Positions 37,359-46,210 of a DNA stretch of 64,000 nucleotides are shown here, in pieces (the stretch's first letter is position 1; each line of letters opens with the position of its first letter). This DNA comes from Lentibacter algarum. GTDB lineage: Bacteria; Pseudomonadota; Alphaproteobacteria; Rhodobacterales; Rhodobacteraceae. Made by a program: the position numbers and the translations under genes. The notes under the pieces were generated by a model. That model ran no database searches, was not told the DNA's origin, and saw nothing but the letters and a program-made list of their open reading frames with translations. The stretch spans positions 434,001-498,000 of the forward strand of contig NZ_JAHKQI010000005.1 in the NCBI RefSeq assembly GCF_018860975.1, read 5' to 3'.

Positions 37359-38548
37359 CAGATCTACTTATTCGTAACCTGCGCCCTATGGGAGCCGCGA
37401 CAACCGATATGCTCATCCGAGAGGGGCGCATTGTGAAGATGATGCCGGGCATTGATGCCCCGGATGCGGCCATCGAAGACGCAAAGGGTGCCATCGCCAT
37501 TCCGGCTTTGGTCGAGGCGCATACCCATCTGGACAAAACACTGATGGGCATGGGGTGGTATGAAAATGCTATCGGCGCTGATCTTCGTGGCATGATTGAC
37601 AATGAACGGGCCGAGCGTCGCCGCCTGAATCATGACCCTCACCGTCAATCGATGCGCCACGCGCTGGCGCTTGCAGGTAACGGTGTTACCCATATCCGGA
37701 GCCATGTGGATGTAGACACCGATAACGGCCTTGCTGCCATGAAAGGTGTCTTAAAAACCCGCGATGCCTTGCGCGACGTTGTCGAGATTGAAATTGTTGC
37801 CTTTCCGCAATCCGGATTGATGATCCGCCCGGGCACGGCAGAACTGTTGGATGAGGCCTTGGCGATGGGGGCTGATCTGGTTGGTGGCCTGGATCCTTGC
37901 GGGATCGACCACGACCCCAAGGGCCATCTGGATACGATATTCGGCTTGGCCGAAAAACACGGCAAGGGGATTGATATCCATCTGCATGAAGCCCGCCAGC
38001 TTGGTGCATTTTCCATGGAATTGATCCTCGAGCGAACCCGTGCGTTGGGCATGAAAGGCAAAGTGGCGATCAGTCACGCCTTTTGTCTGGGAATGGAGGA
38101 TTGGAACCGGACGCAGGCCTTGCTGGAGGCACTGGCCGATCAGGACGTTGCCATCCTGACCACCGGCGCCCCGTCCATTGAGGTGCCTGCCGTGAAAAGA
38201 GTGCTGGGTGCCGGTATCCGTATGGGAGCCGGATGTGACGGCGTATTGGATACATGGAACCCCTGGAACCGCCCCGATATGTTGGACCGTGTCCGCATCG
38301 TGGCGCAAAAGAACAACATGCGGTCGGATGTCGATCTGGCACTGGCATTGGAGGTTTGTTCAACTGGCGGTGCCGCAGTGATGGGGGTGACGGGCCACGG
38401 GGTTGCGCTTGGCAGCAACGCTGATCTCGCATTCGTAAATGGCGAAACACTTGCCGAGGCCGTAGCTGTCGGTGGCCCTGTCGCACTGACCGTAAAGGCA
38501 GGCCGCATTACGGGCCGTGCCGGGCAACCGTTGATGGAGGCCCCATGA
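37355..38548 (+). CDS. Cytosine-deaminase-like amidohydrolase
   Basis: 397 residues. The EAHTHLDKTLMG motif (HxH followed by LDK) is characteristic of the CodA branch of amidohydrolases; further ligands appear in IDIHLHEARQLG, VAISHAFCLG and GCDGVLDTWNP. Likely a deaminase or cyclic amide hydrolase acting on a small heterocycle. The ATG at 37355 overlaps the racemase stop (ATGA); an upstream in-frame start would add 14 non-conserved residues. The following gene also overlaps by four bases. Confidence 0.85.
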   Translation: MTDLLIRNLRPMGAATTDMLIREGRIVKMMPGIDAPDAAIEDAKGAIAIPALVEAHTHLDKTLMGMGWYENAIGADLRGMIDNERAERRRLNHDPHRQSMRHALALAGNGVTHIRSHVDVDTDNGLAAMKGVLKTRDALRDVVEIEIVAFPQSGLMIRPGTAELLDEALAMGADLVGGLDPCGIDHDPKGHLDTIFGLAEKHGKGIDIHLHEARQLGAFSMELILERTRALGMKGKVAISHAFCLGMEDWNRTQALLEALADQDVAILTTGAPSIEVPAVKRVLGAGIRMGAGCDGVLDTWNPWNRPDMLDRVRIVAQKNNMRSDVDLALALEVCSTGGAAVMGVTGHGVALGSNADLAFVNGETLAEAVAVGGPVALTVKAGRITGRAGQPLMEAP

Positions 38549-40026
38549 CGCTGAACAAGCTGAAACTTGGGGCGCGTCCTGAGGGGCGCACCGCATTGAA
38601 TGCACGCTGGGTGGTTGCGCATCGCGATGGTGGCCACCGACTGTTGGAAAACGGCGAAGTGGTGATTGAGCGGGATCGCATCCTTTATGTTGGCTCAAGG
38701 TTTGACGGAGACGTTGCACGGCGGATCGATCTAGGCAATGTCCTGATTTCACCCGGATTGATCGATCTGGATGCTTTGTCAGACCTCGATACCACGACTT
38801 TGGGCGTCGATTGCGGGCCCGCATGGGCCAAAGGGCGCGTCTGGCCCCAAAGCTACGTCGAGCGTGGCCCCTATGAGATGTATTCTCAGGATGAGCTGGC
38901 CTTTCAAAAGAAATTCAGCTTTGCCCAGCTTTTATGTAATGGAATAACCTCTGCGCTTCCTATCGCTTCGCTGTTCTATCGCGAATGGGGCGAGACAGTG
39001 GCCGAGTTTGAAGCCGCCGCGCAGGCGGCAGGTGATCTGGGCTTGCGGGTCTGGCTTGGCCCCGCGTATCGCGCCGGTGGCATGGTCTGCACAGCACCAG
39101 GCGTGCTGGAGGCGCGCTTTGATGAGGCGCGCGGACTGGCAGGGCTGGATACGGCCATCGGCTTTGTCAATTCGCAAGCTGGGCGCTTTGACGGGTTGGT
39201 TCAGGGAATGTTGGCTCCTGATCGGGTGGAAACCTGCACAGAAGCGTTGCTGACCCGGACGATGGCGGCGGCGCATGATCTGGATATCCCGGTGCGGTTG
39301 CACATGGCGCAGGGACAAATGGAATACGACACAGTGCAGGCCCTGCATGGCACATCAGCGCCTCAATGGCTTGCTGGCTTTGGTGCACTTAACGAACGCC
39401 TCATCGCACCGCATGCAACGCTCGCGACTGATGACGACCTGAAACTTTATGCGGAACATGGTGTGTCTGTTGCACATTGCCCGCTGGTTTTTGCCCGTTC
39501 CGGCGCGATGTTAACTTCGTTCGGCAAGCTGCTGAGACTGGGGATCAACATCGGCATGGGCACGGATACTGCGCCCCCTGACATGGTTCTGAATATGGCG
39601 ATTGGCGTGATGATGGCGCGGATGGCCGGAGACAGTCAGACAGAAACGGCGCCCGAGCATTTGTTTGATGCAGCCACCCTTGGTGGAGCGGCGGCCCTAA
39701 ACAGGCCCGATTTGGGGCGGCTCGAAGCAGGAGCCAAGGCAGATGTCGCCGTGTTTGATATGTCTGACGCGCTTATGGCACCGCAGGTTGACCCAATCCG
39801 CACGTTGATCCTCGGTGCGTCGGGTAGGGTGACAAAAGCGGTGTTTGTGGACGGGCGACTTTCGATGCTGGACGGTCAAGTCTCGGGAATGGAAATGGCC
39901 GAAGCCCGTATTCGCGCTCAAAGGCAATTTGATGGGCTGGTGAGCAAATATCCGGAACGCACTTGGGGGCACCCGAAGGTCGAAGAGATATTTCCGCCAA
40001 CCTATCCATTTCTCAATGAAGAATAA
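38545..40026 (+). CDS. Amidohydrolase-like protein lacking the first HxH motif
   Basis: 493 residues, TRZ/ATZ-type amidohydrolase. The position that normally carries HxH reads LISPGLIDLDALSDLD, so two metal ligands are replaced; the later ligands remain in VRLHMAQ, IAPHATLA and GMGTDTAPPD. The family as I recall it includes members with this same IDLDAL motif, so it may be a real subfamily with altered metal binding rather than a dead enzyme. Last gene of the operon, coupled to the preceding amidohydrolase. Confidence 0.8.
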   Translation: MTLNKLKLGARPEGRTALNARWVVAHRDGGHRLLENGEVVIERDRILYVGSRFDGDVARRIDLGNVLISPGLIDLDALSDLDTTTLGVDCGPAWAKGRVWPQSYVERGPYEMYSQDELAFQKKFSFAQLLCNGITSALPIASLFYREWGETVAEFEAAAQAAGDLGLRVWLGPAYRAGGMVCTAPGVLEARFDEARGLAGLDTAIGFVNSQAGRFDGLVQGMLAPDRVETCTEALLTRTMAAAHDLDIPVRLHMAQGQMEYDTVQALHGTSAPQWLAGFGALNERLIAPHATLATDDDLKLYAEHGVSVAHCPLVFARSGAMLTSFGKLLRLGINIGMGTDTAPPDMVLNMAIGVMMARMAGDSQTETAPEHLFDAATLGGAAALNRPDLGRLEAGAKADVAVFDMSDALMAPQVDPIRTLILGASGRVTKAVFVDGRLSMLDGQVSGMEMAEARIRAQRQFDGLVSKYPERTWGHPKVEEIFPPTYPFLNEE

Positions 40027-40175
40027 GCCCGGCAAGCAACTCTCCAAACCTGCCGTTCGCGGCACCTACGACGAACAGCTGCTTTGGATCACGTGGTCTG
40101 TCGTGTCCGCTTGCTCTTGCTGCACCTGCACAACGCGCGCTTTGTTAGTGAAACGGGGTCTGTGTCGCCTTCGAG

Positions 40176-40231
40176 AACTGTCAGCACGCATTATGTACTG
40201 GCGTATGCACTGCGGTATGCACGCGAGTCAC
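40176..40231 (+). repeat. Dispersed 56-bp repeat, copy 1
   Basis: This stretch matches the reverse complement of 48793-48848 at 53 of 56 positions. It contains an internal direct repeat (GTATGCAC, twice, separated by TGCG) and runs straight into a hairpin at 40223-40253. It lies in the gap between two convergent genes. No open reading frame is associated. Confidence 0.85.
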
Positions 40232-40253
40232 AGGGCTTTTGGCTGTGACTCGC
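40223..40253. terminator. Bidirectional terminator between amidohydrolase gene and mcl1
   Basis: Perfect 11-bp stem GCGAGTCACAG/CTGTGACTCGC with a 9-base loop, followed by TTTGTT, placed between two convergent genes. Its left arm overlaps the end of the 56-bp repeat. Confidence 0.75.
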
Positions 40254-40270
40254 TTTGTTAACGGGCCGAT

Positions 40271-41230
40271 TTAGCTTGCAGCGATAAGCTCGGCTTGGGC
40301 GACGATAACCTCGGCTTGTTTGATCGACGCGATGTCGACCAAACGGCCCTTGTAGACAGTCGCGCCTTCGCCGTTCGCCTTGGCTGTTTCCATCGCAGTC
40401 AAGATTTCGCGCGCCTCGGCGACGGCTTCTTCTGACGGCGTGAAAACCTCGTTGGCAAGGGCGATCTGCTTGGGGTGAATAGCCCATTTGCCGACCATCC
40501 CCAGCGTTGCCGAGCGTTTGGCCTGAGCGATAAATCCTTCGTCATCAGAGAAGTCGCCGAACGGCCCGTCTACCGGCAGAACACCATGGGTGCGGCACGC
40601 CGCAACGATAGCCGCCTGCGCCCAATGCCACGGATCAGACCAGTGTTTTTGGCCTTCATGCTGCATGTAGTAGTTTTCTTGCGTGCCGCCGATTCCCGTT
40701 GTTTGCATGCCCATTGAGGCCGCAAAATCAGCTGCGCCAAGGCTCATCGCCTGCAAGCGCGGGCTTGAGGCGGCGATGGCTTCAACATGCGCAATACCCG
40801 CCGCGCTCTCGATGATCACCTCAAGGCCGATAGGCTTGCTGCGGCCCTTGGCGCGCTCGATTGCGGTGACCAGAGCGTCAACTGCATAGACATCTTCGGC
40901 ACATCCAACCTTGGGGATCATGATCTGGTCAAGGCGATCTCCTGCTTGCTCAAGCAGATCGACAACATCCCGATACCAATACGGCGTGTCGAGGCTGTTG
41001 ATGCGCACTGACAAAAGCTTGTTGTTCCAGTCAATCGTGTTGATCGCCTCGATCACATTGGCGCGGGCAATGTCCTTGTCCGTAGGTGCAACGGAATCTT
41101 CAAGATCAAGGTTGATAACGTCAGCAGCAGAGGCTGCCATCTTCGCAAACAGCTTGGTATTTGAGCCCGGCCCAAAGAGCTGGCAACGATTCGGACGCGC
41201 AGGAGCAGTTGGTTGAAGTCGAAAACTCAT
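40271..41230 (-). CDS. mcl1: L-malyl-CoA/beta-methylmalyl-CoA lyase
   Basis: 319 residues, CitE-like TIM barrel of the HpcH/HpaI family. Reversibly cleaves malyl-CoA to glyoxylate and acetyl-CoA, and beta-methylmalyl-CoA to glyoxylate and propionyl-CoA, in the ethylmalonyl-CoA pathway. The N-terminus MSFRLQPTAPARPNRCQLFG, the INLDLEDSVAP metal motif and the long C-terminal lid (GKWAIHPKQIALANEVFTP) match Rhodobacter Mcl1 closely. Single gene, convergent with the catabolic operon and divergent from dgcN. Confidence 0.94.
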   Translation of the reverse strand: MSFRLQPTAPARPNRCQLFGPGSNTKLFAKMAASAADVINLDLEDSVAPTDKDIARANVIEAINTIDWNNKLLSVRINSLDTPYWYRDVVDLLEQAGDRLDQIMIPKVGCAEDVYAVDALVTAIERAKGRSKPIGLEVIIESAAGIAHVEAIAASSPRLQAMSLGAADFAASMGMQTTGIGGTQENYYMQHEGQKHWSDPWHWAQAAIVAACRTHGVLPVDGPFGDFSDDEGFIAQAKRSATLGMVGKWAIHPKQIALANEVFTPSEEAVAEAREILTAMETAKANGEGATVYKGRLVDIASIKQAEVIVAQAELIAAS

Positions 41231-41482
41231 TTTTCACACCTTTCAGGGTAAGGAAATTACGCATATCTTGCTGGAAGCGATATTAAATTACGCACTGGGC
41301 TGCAAGTTTATTTTGCACATGCAGCATTTGACTTTCACGCAAGATTCTTCGAACATTGGTGGAAAGTTAGCAAGATCATCCCGTATTTTTCTCCGATACC
41401 GCTGATATCACAAGCAAATCGCTCTCCCGATAGGTGAAGACTCGCGCAACACTCTCTGAAACTCAACTTTAAGGCTGCCCAG

Positions 41483-42487
41483 ATGATCCAGACACCCTAC
41501 CTATTATTCCTCGGCGACGCCCCTGATCAGCTCGCAGCGAAGGTCGCTCAAGGCATCAAAGACTGGCGCCCCGAAAACGCAGTTGGCCAGTTCCGCATGG
41601 AGGGCTGCAAAGCCGACATGGGCCTTGCAGATATGTCGCTGAAAGAAGCCAAAGCCGCTGGCGCCAAGACGCTGGTTATCGGCGTCGCAAACCGCGGTGG
41701 CATCATCAGCCAGGAGTGGAAAAAGGTTCTGGTGATGGCTCTGGAAGAGGGCTTTGACCTCGCCTCCGGCCTGCACAACCTCCTGCGCGAAGAAGCCGAT
41801 CTGGTCGCAGTTGCAGAGGCCACAGGCCAACAGCTCCACGACGTGCGAATTCCTGATGTCGATTACCCGATCGCCAACGGTATCAAACGCAAAGGCAAAC
41901 GCGTGCTGGCCGTCGGCACTGACTGCTCGGTTGGCAAAATGTATGCGGCGCTCTGTCTGGATAAGGCCATGCAGGAGCGCGGCTTGAAAGCGACTTTCCG
42001 TGCCACCGGTCAAACCGGCATCCTGATCACTGGCGGCGGCGTGCCGCTTGACGCAGTGATCGCCGACTTTATGGCAGGATCGGTTGAGTGGCTCACGCCT
42101 GACAATGATGATGATCACTGGGACATCATCGAAGGCCAAGGTAGCCTTTTTCACGTGTCCTATTCCGGCGTGACAATGGCGCTGATCCACGGTGGTCAAC
42201 CTGATGCTTTGGTCGTCTGCCACGAGCCAACACGCGATCACATGCGCGGCCTTCCGGGTTATAGCTTGCCAAGCATCAAGCAGGTCGAAGACATGGCTTT
42301 GACGCTAGCGCAGGTTGCGAACCCTAACTGCAAAGTTATCGGCTACGCGATCAACACACAGCACATGCCGGAAGCCGACGCCAAGGCATACCTAGCCGAA
42401 GTCGAAGCCAAGCATGGCAAGCCCGCGACAGACCCGTACCGCTTTGGTTCTGATGCGTTGGTTGATGCCCTTGCGGACATGACATGA
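41483..42487 (+). CDS. dgcN: DUF1611 protein, DgcN-type N-acetyltransferase
   Basis: 334 residues. The DUF1611 family shows an N-terminal Rossmann-like domain and a P-loop-like VGTDCSVGKMYAALCL. In marine bacteria the DgcN protein of this family is described as acetylating D-amino acids such as D-glutamate before racemisation by DgcA, and dgcA follows here with a four-base overlap. The function is assigned from family and gene pair. A region of about 250 bp upstream is shared with the divergent mcl1 gene. Confidence 0.85.
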   Translation: MIQTPYLLFLGDAPDQLAAKVAQGIKDWRPENAVGQFRMEGCKADMGLADMSLKEAKAAGAKTLVIGVANRGGIISQEWKKVLVMALEEGFDLASGLHNLLREEADLVAVAEATGQQLHDVRIPDVDYPIANGIKRKGKRVLAVGTDCSVGKMYAALCLDKAMQERGLKATFRATGQTGILITGGGVPLDAVIADFMAGSVEWLTPDNDDDHWDIIEGQGSLFHVSYSGVTMALIHGGQPDALVVCHEPTRDHMRGLPGYSLPSIKQVEDMALTLAQVANPNCKVIGYAINTQHMPEADAKAYLAEVEAKHGKPATDPYRFGSDALVDALADMT

Positions 42488-43449
42488 AGCTGACTGTCAC
42501 CCCCGAGAGCTTCAAACTCGCGCAGGTGTTTACCATCTCGCGCGGGTCACGCACCGAGGCCAAAGTGCTGACAGTGCGCGTTCAAGACGGCGCGCATCAG
42601 GGCTGGGGCGAGTGCGTTCCATACGCCCGCTACGGCGAAACGCTCGAAAGCGTAACTGACGAAATCATGGGTCTTCCCGAGCAGTTTGACCGCGACACAC
42701 TGGCTGGCCTTTTGCCCGCAGGCGCGGCGCGCAACGCTGTTGATTGCGCCTTATGGGATTTGCAGGCAAAGCAAACCGGCAAGCGCGTTTGGGAGCTCGC
42801 AGGCCTGCCAGCACCCAAGCCGGAAGTGACCGCCTACACCCTGTCGCTCGACACGCCTGAGAAGATGCAAGCGCAAGCTGCCGAGCACGCTTTTCGCCCG
42901 CTGCTCAAGATCAAACTCGGCACGCCCGATGACATGCCCCGCCTAGAGGCCGTGCGTGCCGGAGCGCCTAAGTCGACGATTATTATCGACGCCAATGAGG
43001 GTTGGTCGCGTGAGGTCTATCTTGAGCTGGTGCCGCATCTACAACGTCTTGGTGTGGCGCTGGTTGAGCAGCCTTTGCCTGCTGCTGATGACGAAGGCCT
43101 AATCGGCATCGAACGCCGCGTGCCTGTCTGCGCTGACGAGAGCGCGCATGACTGCGCCAGCCTGCCAAAACTGAAGGGCAAGTATGATGTGGTCAACATC
43201 AAGCTCGACAAAACCGGTGGCCTCACTGAGGCGATCAAACTGCGTGAAGCCGCCCTTGCCGAGGGCTATAAAGTCATGGTCGGCTGCATGGTCGGCACCT
43301 CGCTGGCGATGGCCCCAGCAACGCTTATCGCGCAGGGCGCTATGGTCACAGACCTTGACGGGCCATTGTTGCTTGCCGAGGATCGGGACACACCGCTTGA
43401 CTTCGATGCAGCGGGTGTTCATCCGCCTCTCGCTAGTCTCTGGGGGTAG
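42484..43449 (+). CDS. dgcA: N-acetyl-D-amino-acid racemase DgcA (enolase superfamily)
   Basis: 321 residues. Enolase-superfamily barrel of the dipeptide-epimerase type: catalytic Lys in LLKIKLG, metal ligands in IIDANEGWS, LVEQPLP and VCADES, and the second catalytic Lys in VNIKLDKTGG. With the adjacent dgcN the expected role is inversion of N-acetyl-D-glutamate (or similar) in D-amino-acid catabolism. Start overlaps dgcN by four bases. L-Ala-D/L-Glu epimerase is the main alternative. Confidence 0.85.
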   Translation: MKLTVTPESFKLAQVFTISRGSRTEAKVLTVRVQDGAHQGWGECVPYARYGETLESVTDEIMGLPEQFDRDTLAGLLPAGAARNAVDCALWDLQAKQTGKRVWELAGLPAPKPEVTAYTLSLDTPEKMQAQAAEHAFRPLLKIKLGTPDDMPRLEAVRAGAPKSTIIIDANEGWSREVYLELVPHLQRLGVALVEQPLPAADDEGLIGIERRVPVCADESAHDCASLPKLKGKYDVVNIKLDKTGGLTEAIKLREAALAEGYKVMVGCMVGTSLAMAPATLIAQGAMVTDLDGPLLLAEDRDTPLDFDAAGVHPPLASLWG

Positions 43450-43452
43450 ACC

Positions 43453-44073
43453 ATGCAAACCGCGATCATCTGGGATGTCGAGTTTCTGACCGACGCAGGC
43501 GCACCGCAGCGCTTTTGGTGCGGGCCTGATGATCCTGATCCGGTGCTTGTACAAATAGGCGCTGTGCGGCTTGGCCTCGAGGGTGCGTTTCCTATTGTCG
43601 AAACCTTCGAACGTGTGGTGATCCCGCGTGACAGAGCCGGCAATATCTGGCCGCTTTCGCCACTGTTTACCAAGCTGACCAAGATCAGCGATGCACGCGT
43701 CAATATTGAAGGAGAAGAGCTGGGCGTCGCACTCCAAGCGCTTAAGGCTTTTGCCGCTGATGACATGATCTGGGCTTGGGGAAACGACGAGATTTTCGCA
43801 CTGGGGATATCCTGCTACCTTGCCGGAATAGAAGCGCCAATACCCGCGACACAGTTTGGCAATGCCACGCGCTTGCTGGTTAAGGGCGGTGTGCCTACCG
43901 CGGAAGTGGTCACCCTGCGCTCAAACACGCTTGCTGCGCACTTTGGTGTTGATGATGCAGGCGCACAGGCGCATGACGCTCTGGGCGACGCCCAATCAGT
44001 TGCTTATGTCTTGCAACATTTCTTGCGCAACGGGCGCTTGAAAGCCGACGATTTTGCCCAAGACCGCACATGA
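43453..44073 (+). CDS. DEDD-type 3'-5' exonuclease
   Basis: 206 residues with an RNase T/DnaQ-like fold: the first acidic pair is IIWDVEFLTD, the middle Asp probably lies in AWGNDEIFALG, and the DEDDh motif is AQAHDALGDAQS near the C-terminus. Likely a metal-dependent exonuclease on nucleic-acid ends. It lies three bases after dgcA and upstream of the transaminase gene, an unexpected position for a nuclease. No role in D-amino-acid metabolism is known. Confidence 0.75.
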   Translation: MQTAIIWDVEFLTDAGAPQRFWCGPDDPDPVLVQIGAVRLGLEGAFPIVETFERVVIPRDRAGNIWPLSPLFTKLTKISDARVNIEGEELGVALQALKAFAADDMIWAWGNDEIFALGISCYLAGIEAPIPATQFGNATRLLVKGGVPTAEVVTLRSNTLAAHFGVDDAGAQAHDALGDAQSVAYVLQHFLRNGRLKADDFAQDRT

Positions 44074-44143
44074 TAGCTTGACGTTGCGCTTACGGTCTTG
44101 ATGAATAAAACGAACTTTTGAACGAACACCAATGGAGCCTCAC

Positions 44144-45007
44144 ATGTCCCGCACAGTCTACGTAAACGGCAGCTATATGCCCGAAGAAGAAGCCACAGTC
44201 TCGATCTTTGATCGCGGGTTTCTGATGGCCGATGGGGTCTATGAGGTGACATCGGTTCTCGGCGGCAAACTGATCGCATTTGAAGGCCACGCGGTGCGAC
44301 TTGAGCGCTCGCTGAAAGAGCTTGATATGCAAGCGCCTTGCGATATGGACGAGCTCTTGGATATTCACCGCGAGTTGGTGAAACTCAACGAGATTGACGA
44401 GGGGTTGATCTACATGCAGATCACCCGCGGTTCTGATGGTGACCGCGACTTTGCTTTCCCCGATCCCGAAACAACCAGACCAACGCTGGTTATGTTCACC
44501 CAAAACAAGCCCGGCCTTGCCGACAATCCGGCCGCCAAGAAAGGCGCCAAGATCATCTCGATTGAAGACATTCGCTGGGGCCGCCGCGACATTAAGACCG
44601 TGCAGCTTCTCTATCCGTCGATGGGCAAGATGATGGCCAAAAAAGCCGGCTGTGATGATGCTTGGTTGGTCGAAGATGGTATGGTTACCGAGGGTACTTC
44701 AAACAACGCCTATATCGTTAAAGGCAACACGATCATCACAAGGGCACTGTCAAATGACATCCTGCACGGCATCACCCGCGCTGCGGTTTTGCGTTACGCC
44801 AAAGAGGCGCAGATGCAAGTTGAAGAGCGCAGTTTTAGCATCAGTGAAGCACAGGGTGCTGACGAAGCTTTCACAACTTCGGCCAGTGCATTTGTGATGC
44901 CGGTTGTCGAGATCGACGGTGCTTCGCTTGGCGATGGAACGCCCGGCCCTGTCGCCAAACGTTTGCGAGAGATCTACCTTGAGGAAAGCCTTAAAACGGC
45001 CATTTAG
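44144..45007 (+). CDS. dat: D-amino-acid transaminase
   Basis: 287 residues, PLP fold-type IV. The opening VYVNGSYMPEEEATVSIFDR, then FLMADGVYEV, the PLP-binding Lys in RRDIKTVQLLYPSMGK and GMVTEGTSNNAYIV match D-amino-acid transaminases rather than branched-chain enzymes. Converts D-alanine plus 2-oxoglutarate to pyruvate plus D-glutamate, or the reverse, which fits dgcN-dgcA upstream. ATG 44144 follows GGAG; an earlier ATG at 44132 lacks a site. Confidence 0.88.
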   Translation: MSRTVYVNGSYMPEEEATVSIFDRGFLMADGVYEVTSVLGGKLIAFEGHAVRLERSLKELDMQAPCDMDELLDIHRELVKLNEIDEGLIYMQITRGSDGDRDFAFPDPETTRPTLVMFTQNKPGLADNPAAKKGAKIISIEDIRWGRRDIKTVQLLYPSMGKMMAKKAGCDDAWLVEDGMVTEGTSNNAYIVKGNTIITRALSNDILHGITRAAVLRYAKEAQMQVEERSFSISEAQGADEAFTTSASAFVMPVVEIDGASLGDGTPGPVAKRLREIYLEESLKTAI

Positions 45008-45020
45008 ACTTGCCTGAAAA

Positions 45021-45335
45021 TCAGCTTTTGTCTGTTACGTTTTCTTTGAACGCGGTTTCAAACTCGGCTTGTTTGGCGTCGGTCGCATCTGTTTGATGGT
45101 TGGCTTTCCACTCGTCCATGCTCATGCCGTAGAAACCCTCTCGCGCCTCGTCTTTTGACATCTCGATGCCGCGTTCGTTTGCGGCCTCCTGATACCAACG
45201 TGACAGGCAGTTACGGCAAAATCCGGCGAGGTTCATCATGTCGATGTTTTGCACATCAATACGATCTTCCATCAGGTGTTTTTGCAACCGGCGAAAGGCG
45301 GCGGCTTCGAGTTCCAAGCGGGTTTGATCGTCCAT
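45021..45335 (-). CDS. DUF1244 family protein
   Basis: 104 residues, cytoplasmic. The conserved LAGFCRNCLSRWYQEAA motif with a CxxC pair and GFYGMSMDEWKANHQ define the family, which is widespread in alphaproteobacteria and of unknown function. An AGGAG ribosome-binding site fixes the ATG at 45335. It follows the N-formylglutamate amidohydrolase gene by 22 bases and is probably co-transcribed with it. Confidence 0.88.
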   Translation of the reverse strand: MDDQTRLELEAAAFRRLQKHLMEDRIDVQNIDMMNLAGFCRNCLSRWYQEAANERGIEMSKDEAREGFYGMSMDEWKANHQTDATDAKQAEFETAFKENVTDKS

Positions 45336-45357
45336 CGTCAGCTCCTGACAGGTGTTG

Positions 45358-46098
45358 TTAAAGGCCGGTTTCGGCAAGCACGTCTTCGAGGATCGGCCCA
45401 AGGCGTTTTGCCCAAGCAGCTTGTTCGGCATGGGTTTCGATCAAGTCACTGCGCAGCTCGATCAGCACATTGGCACGATGCTTTTTAAGAGCGTGCTGGT
45501 CAACCGCATCGCCGGGAAGGTGGCCGGCATAGGGCTGGTTGTCGCCAACGCAGAGGCCATCTTCCCGCTGCAACCGCTTCACCAGGGCGGGCCCCAGCAA
45601 GCAGTCGCCCGCATGCAAGACGCCTATGTGCCAAGGCCTAGGCGGGCGGCCGTTAAGCTGCGGCGAGAAGGAGTGTATAGCCGCAACAACAGTGTCTTCA
45701 CGGCGCGCGGCGAGGCCTTCATAGGCATCATGATAAGGTTGCCAATAGGCGTCGATACGGTGCTGCCGCTCTTCGGCACTCATCGGATGATTGGCCGGAA
45801 TGATCGTGCCGTCATAAAGCTTCATGATCAGCGTAGGGTCTTCCAAGCCGCGGTTCGGATCAATCACCAAACGCGAGAAATTGCTGGTGATCACCGGTGC
45901 GTTCATCACCTCACCAAGCTGTTCGGAAAGGCCCTTGGCGCCGATATCAAAAGCGATGTGGCGTTGCATGTCGGCCTCGGGCAGTTCAAGTGAGCCGCCG
46001 TTGACGGCCTCGGGAACAGCGTTGGTTGCGTGGTCAGAGGTGATCAGCCAGCGAGAGTGACGTTCGGCGCCGATTATCTCGAATGCGGTGTGGCTCAT
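45358..46098 (-). CDS. N-formylglutamate amidohydrolase family protein
   Basis: 246 residues. LITSDHATNAVPE, SRLVIDPNR, IHSFSPQLNG and LIELRSDLIE are the conserved segments of the family. The classical member hydrolyses N-formyl-L-glutamate at the end of histidine degradation, but no hut gene is near, so the substrate here may be another N-formyl amino acid. The ATG at 46098 is placed at the conserved N-terminus; the longer open frame runs into the promoter of the divergent pyk gene. Confidence 0.85.
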   Translation of the reverse strand: MSHTAFEIIGAERHSRWLITSDHATNAVPEAVNGGSLELPEADMQRHIAFDIGAKGLSEQLGEVMNAPVITSNFSRLVIDPNRGLEDPTLIMKLYDGTIIPANHPMSAEERQHRIDAYWQPYHDAYEGLAARREDTVVAAIHSFSPQLNGRPPRPWHIGVLHAGDCLLGPALVKRLQREDGLCVGDNQPYAGHLPGDAVDQHALKKHRANVLIELRSDLIETHAEQAAWAKRLGPILEDVLAETGL

Positions 46099-46210
46099 TG
46101 CTGTTGCGTCCTGATTGTCCGTCGCCGGAATGCGGCAAGCTGTTGTATTGGTGTCATATTCAAGCGATAAAAGCGCAACGCTGAAATACCGCTTTGGAAA
46201 GGCAGACAAT

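Noticed and set aside
41504-42241. 245-codon open frame antisense to dgcN
   Set aside because: Complementary shadow of dgcN; no start context and no family resemblance.
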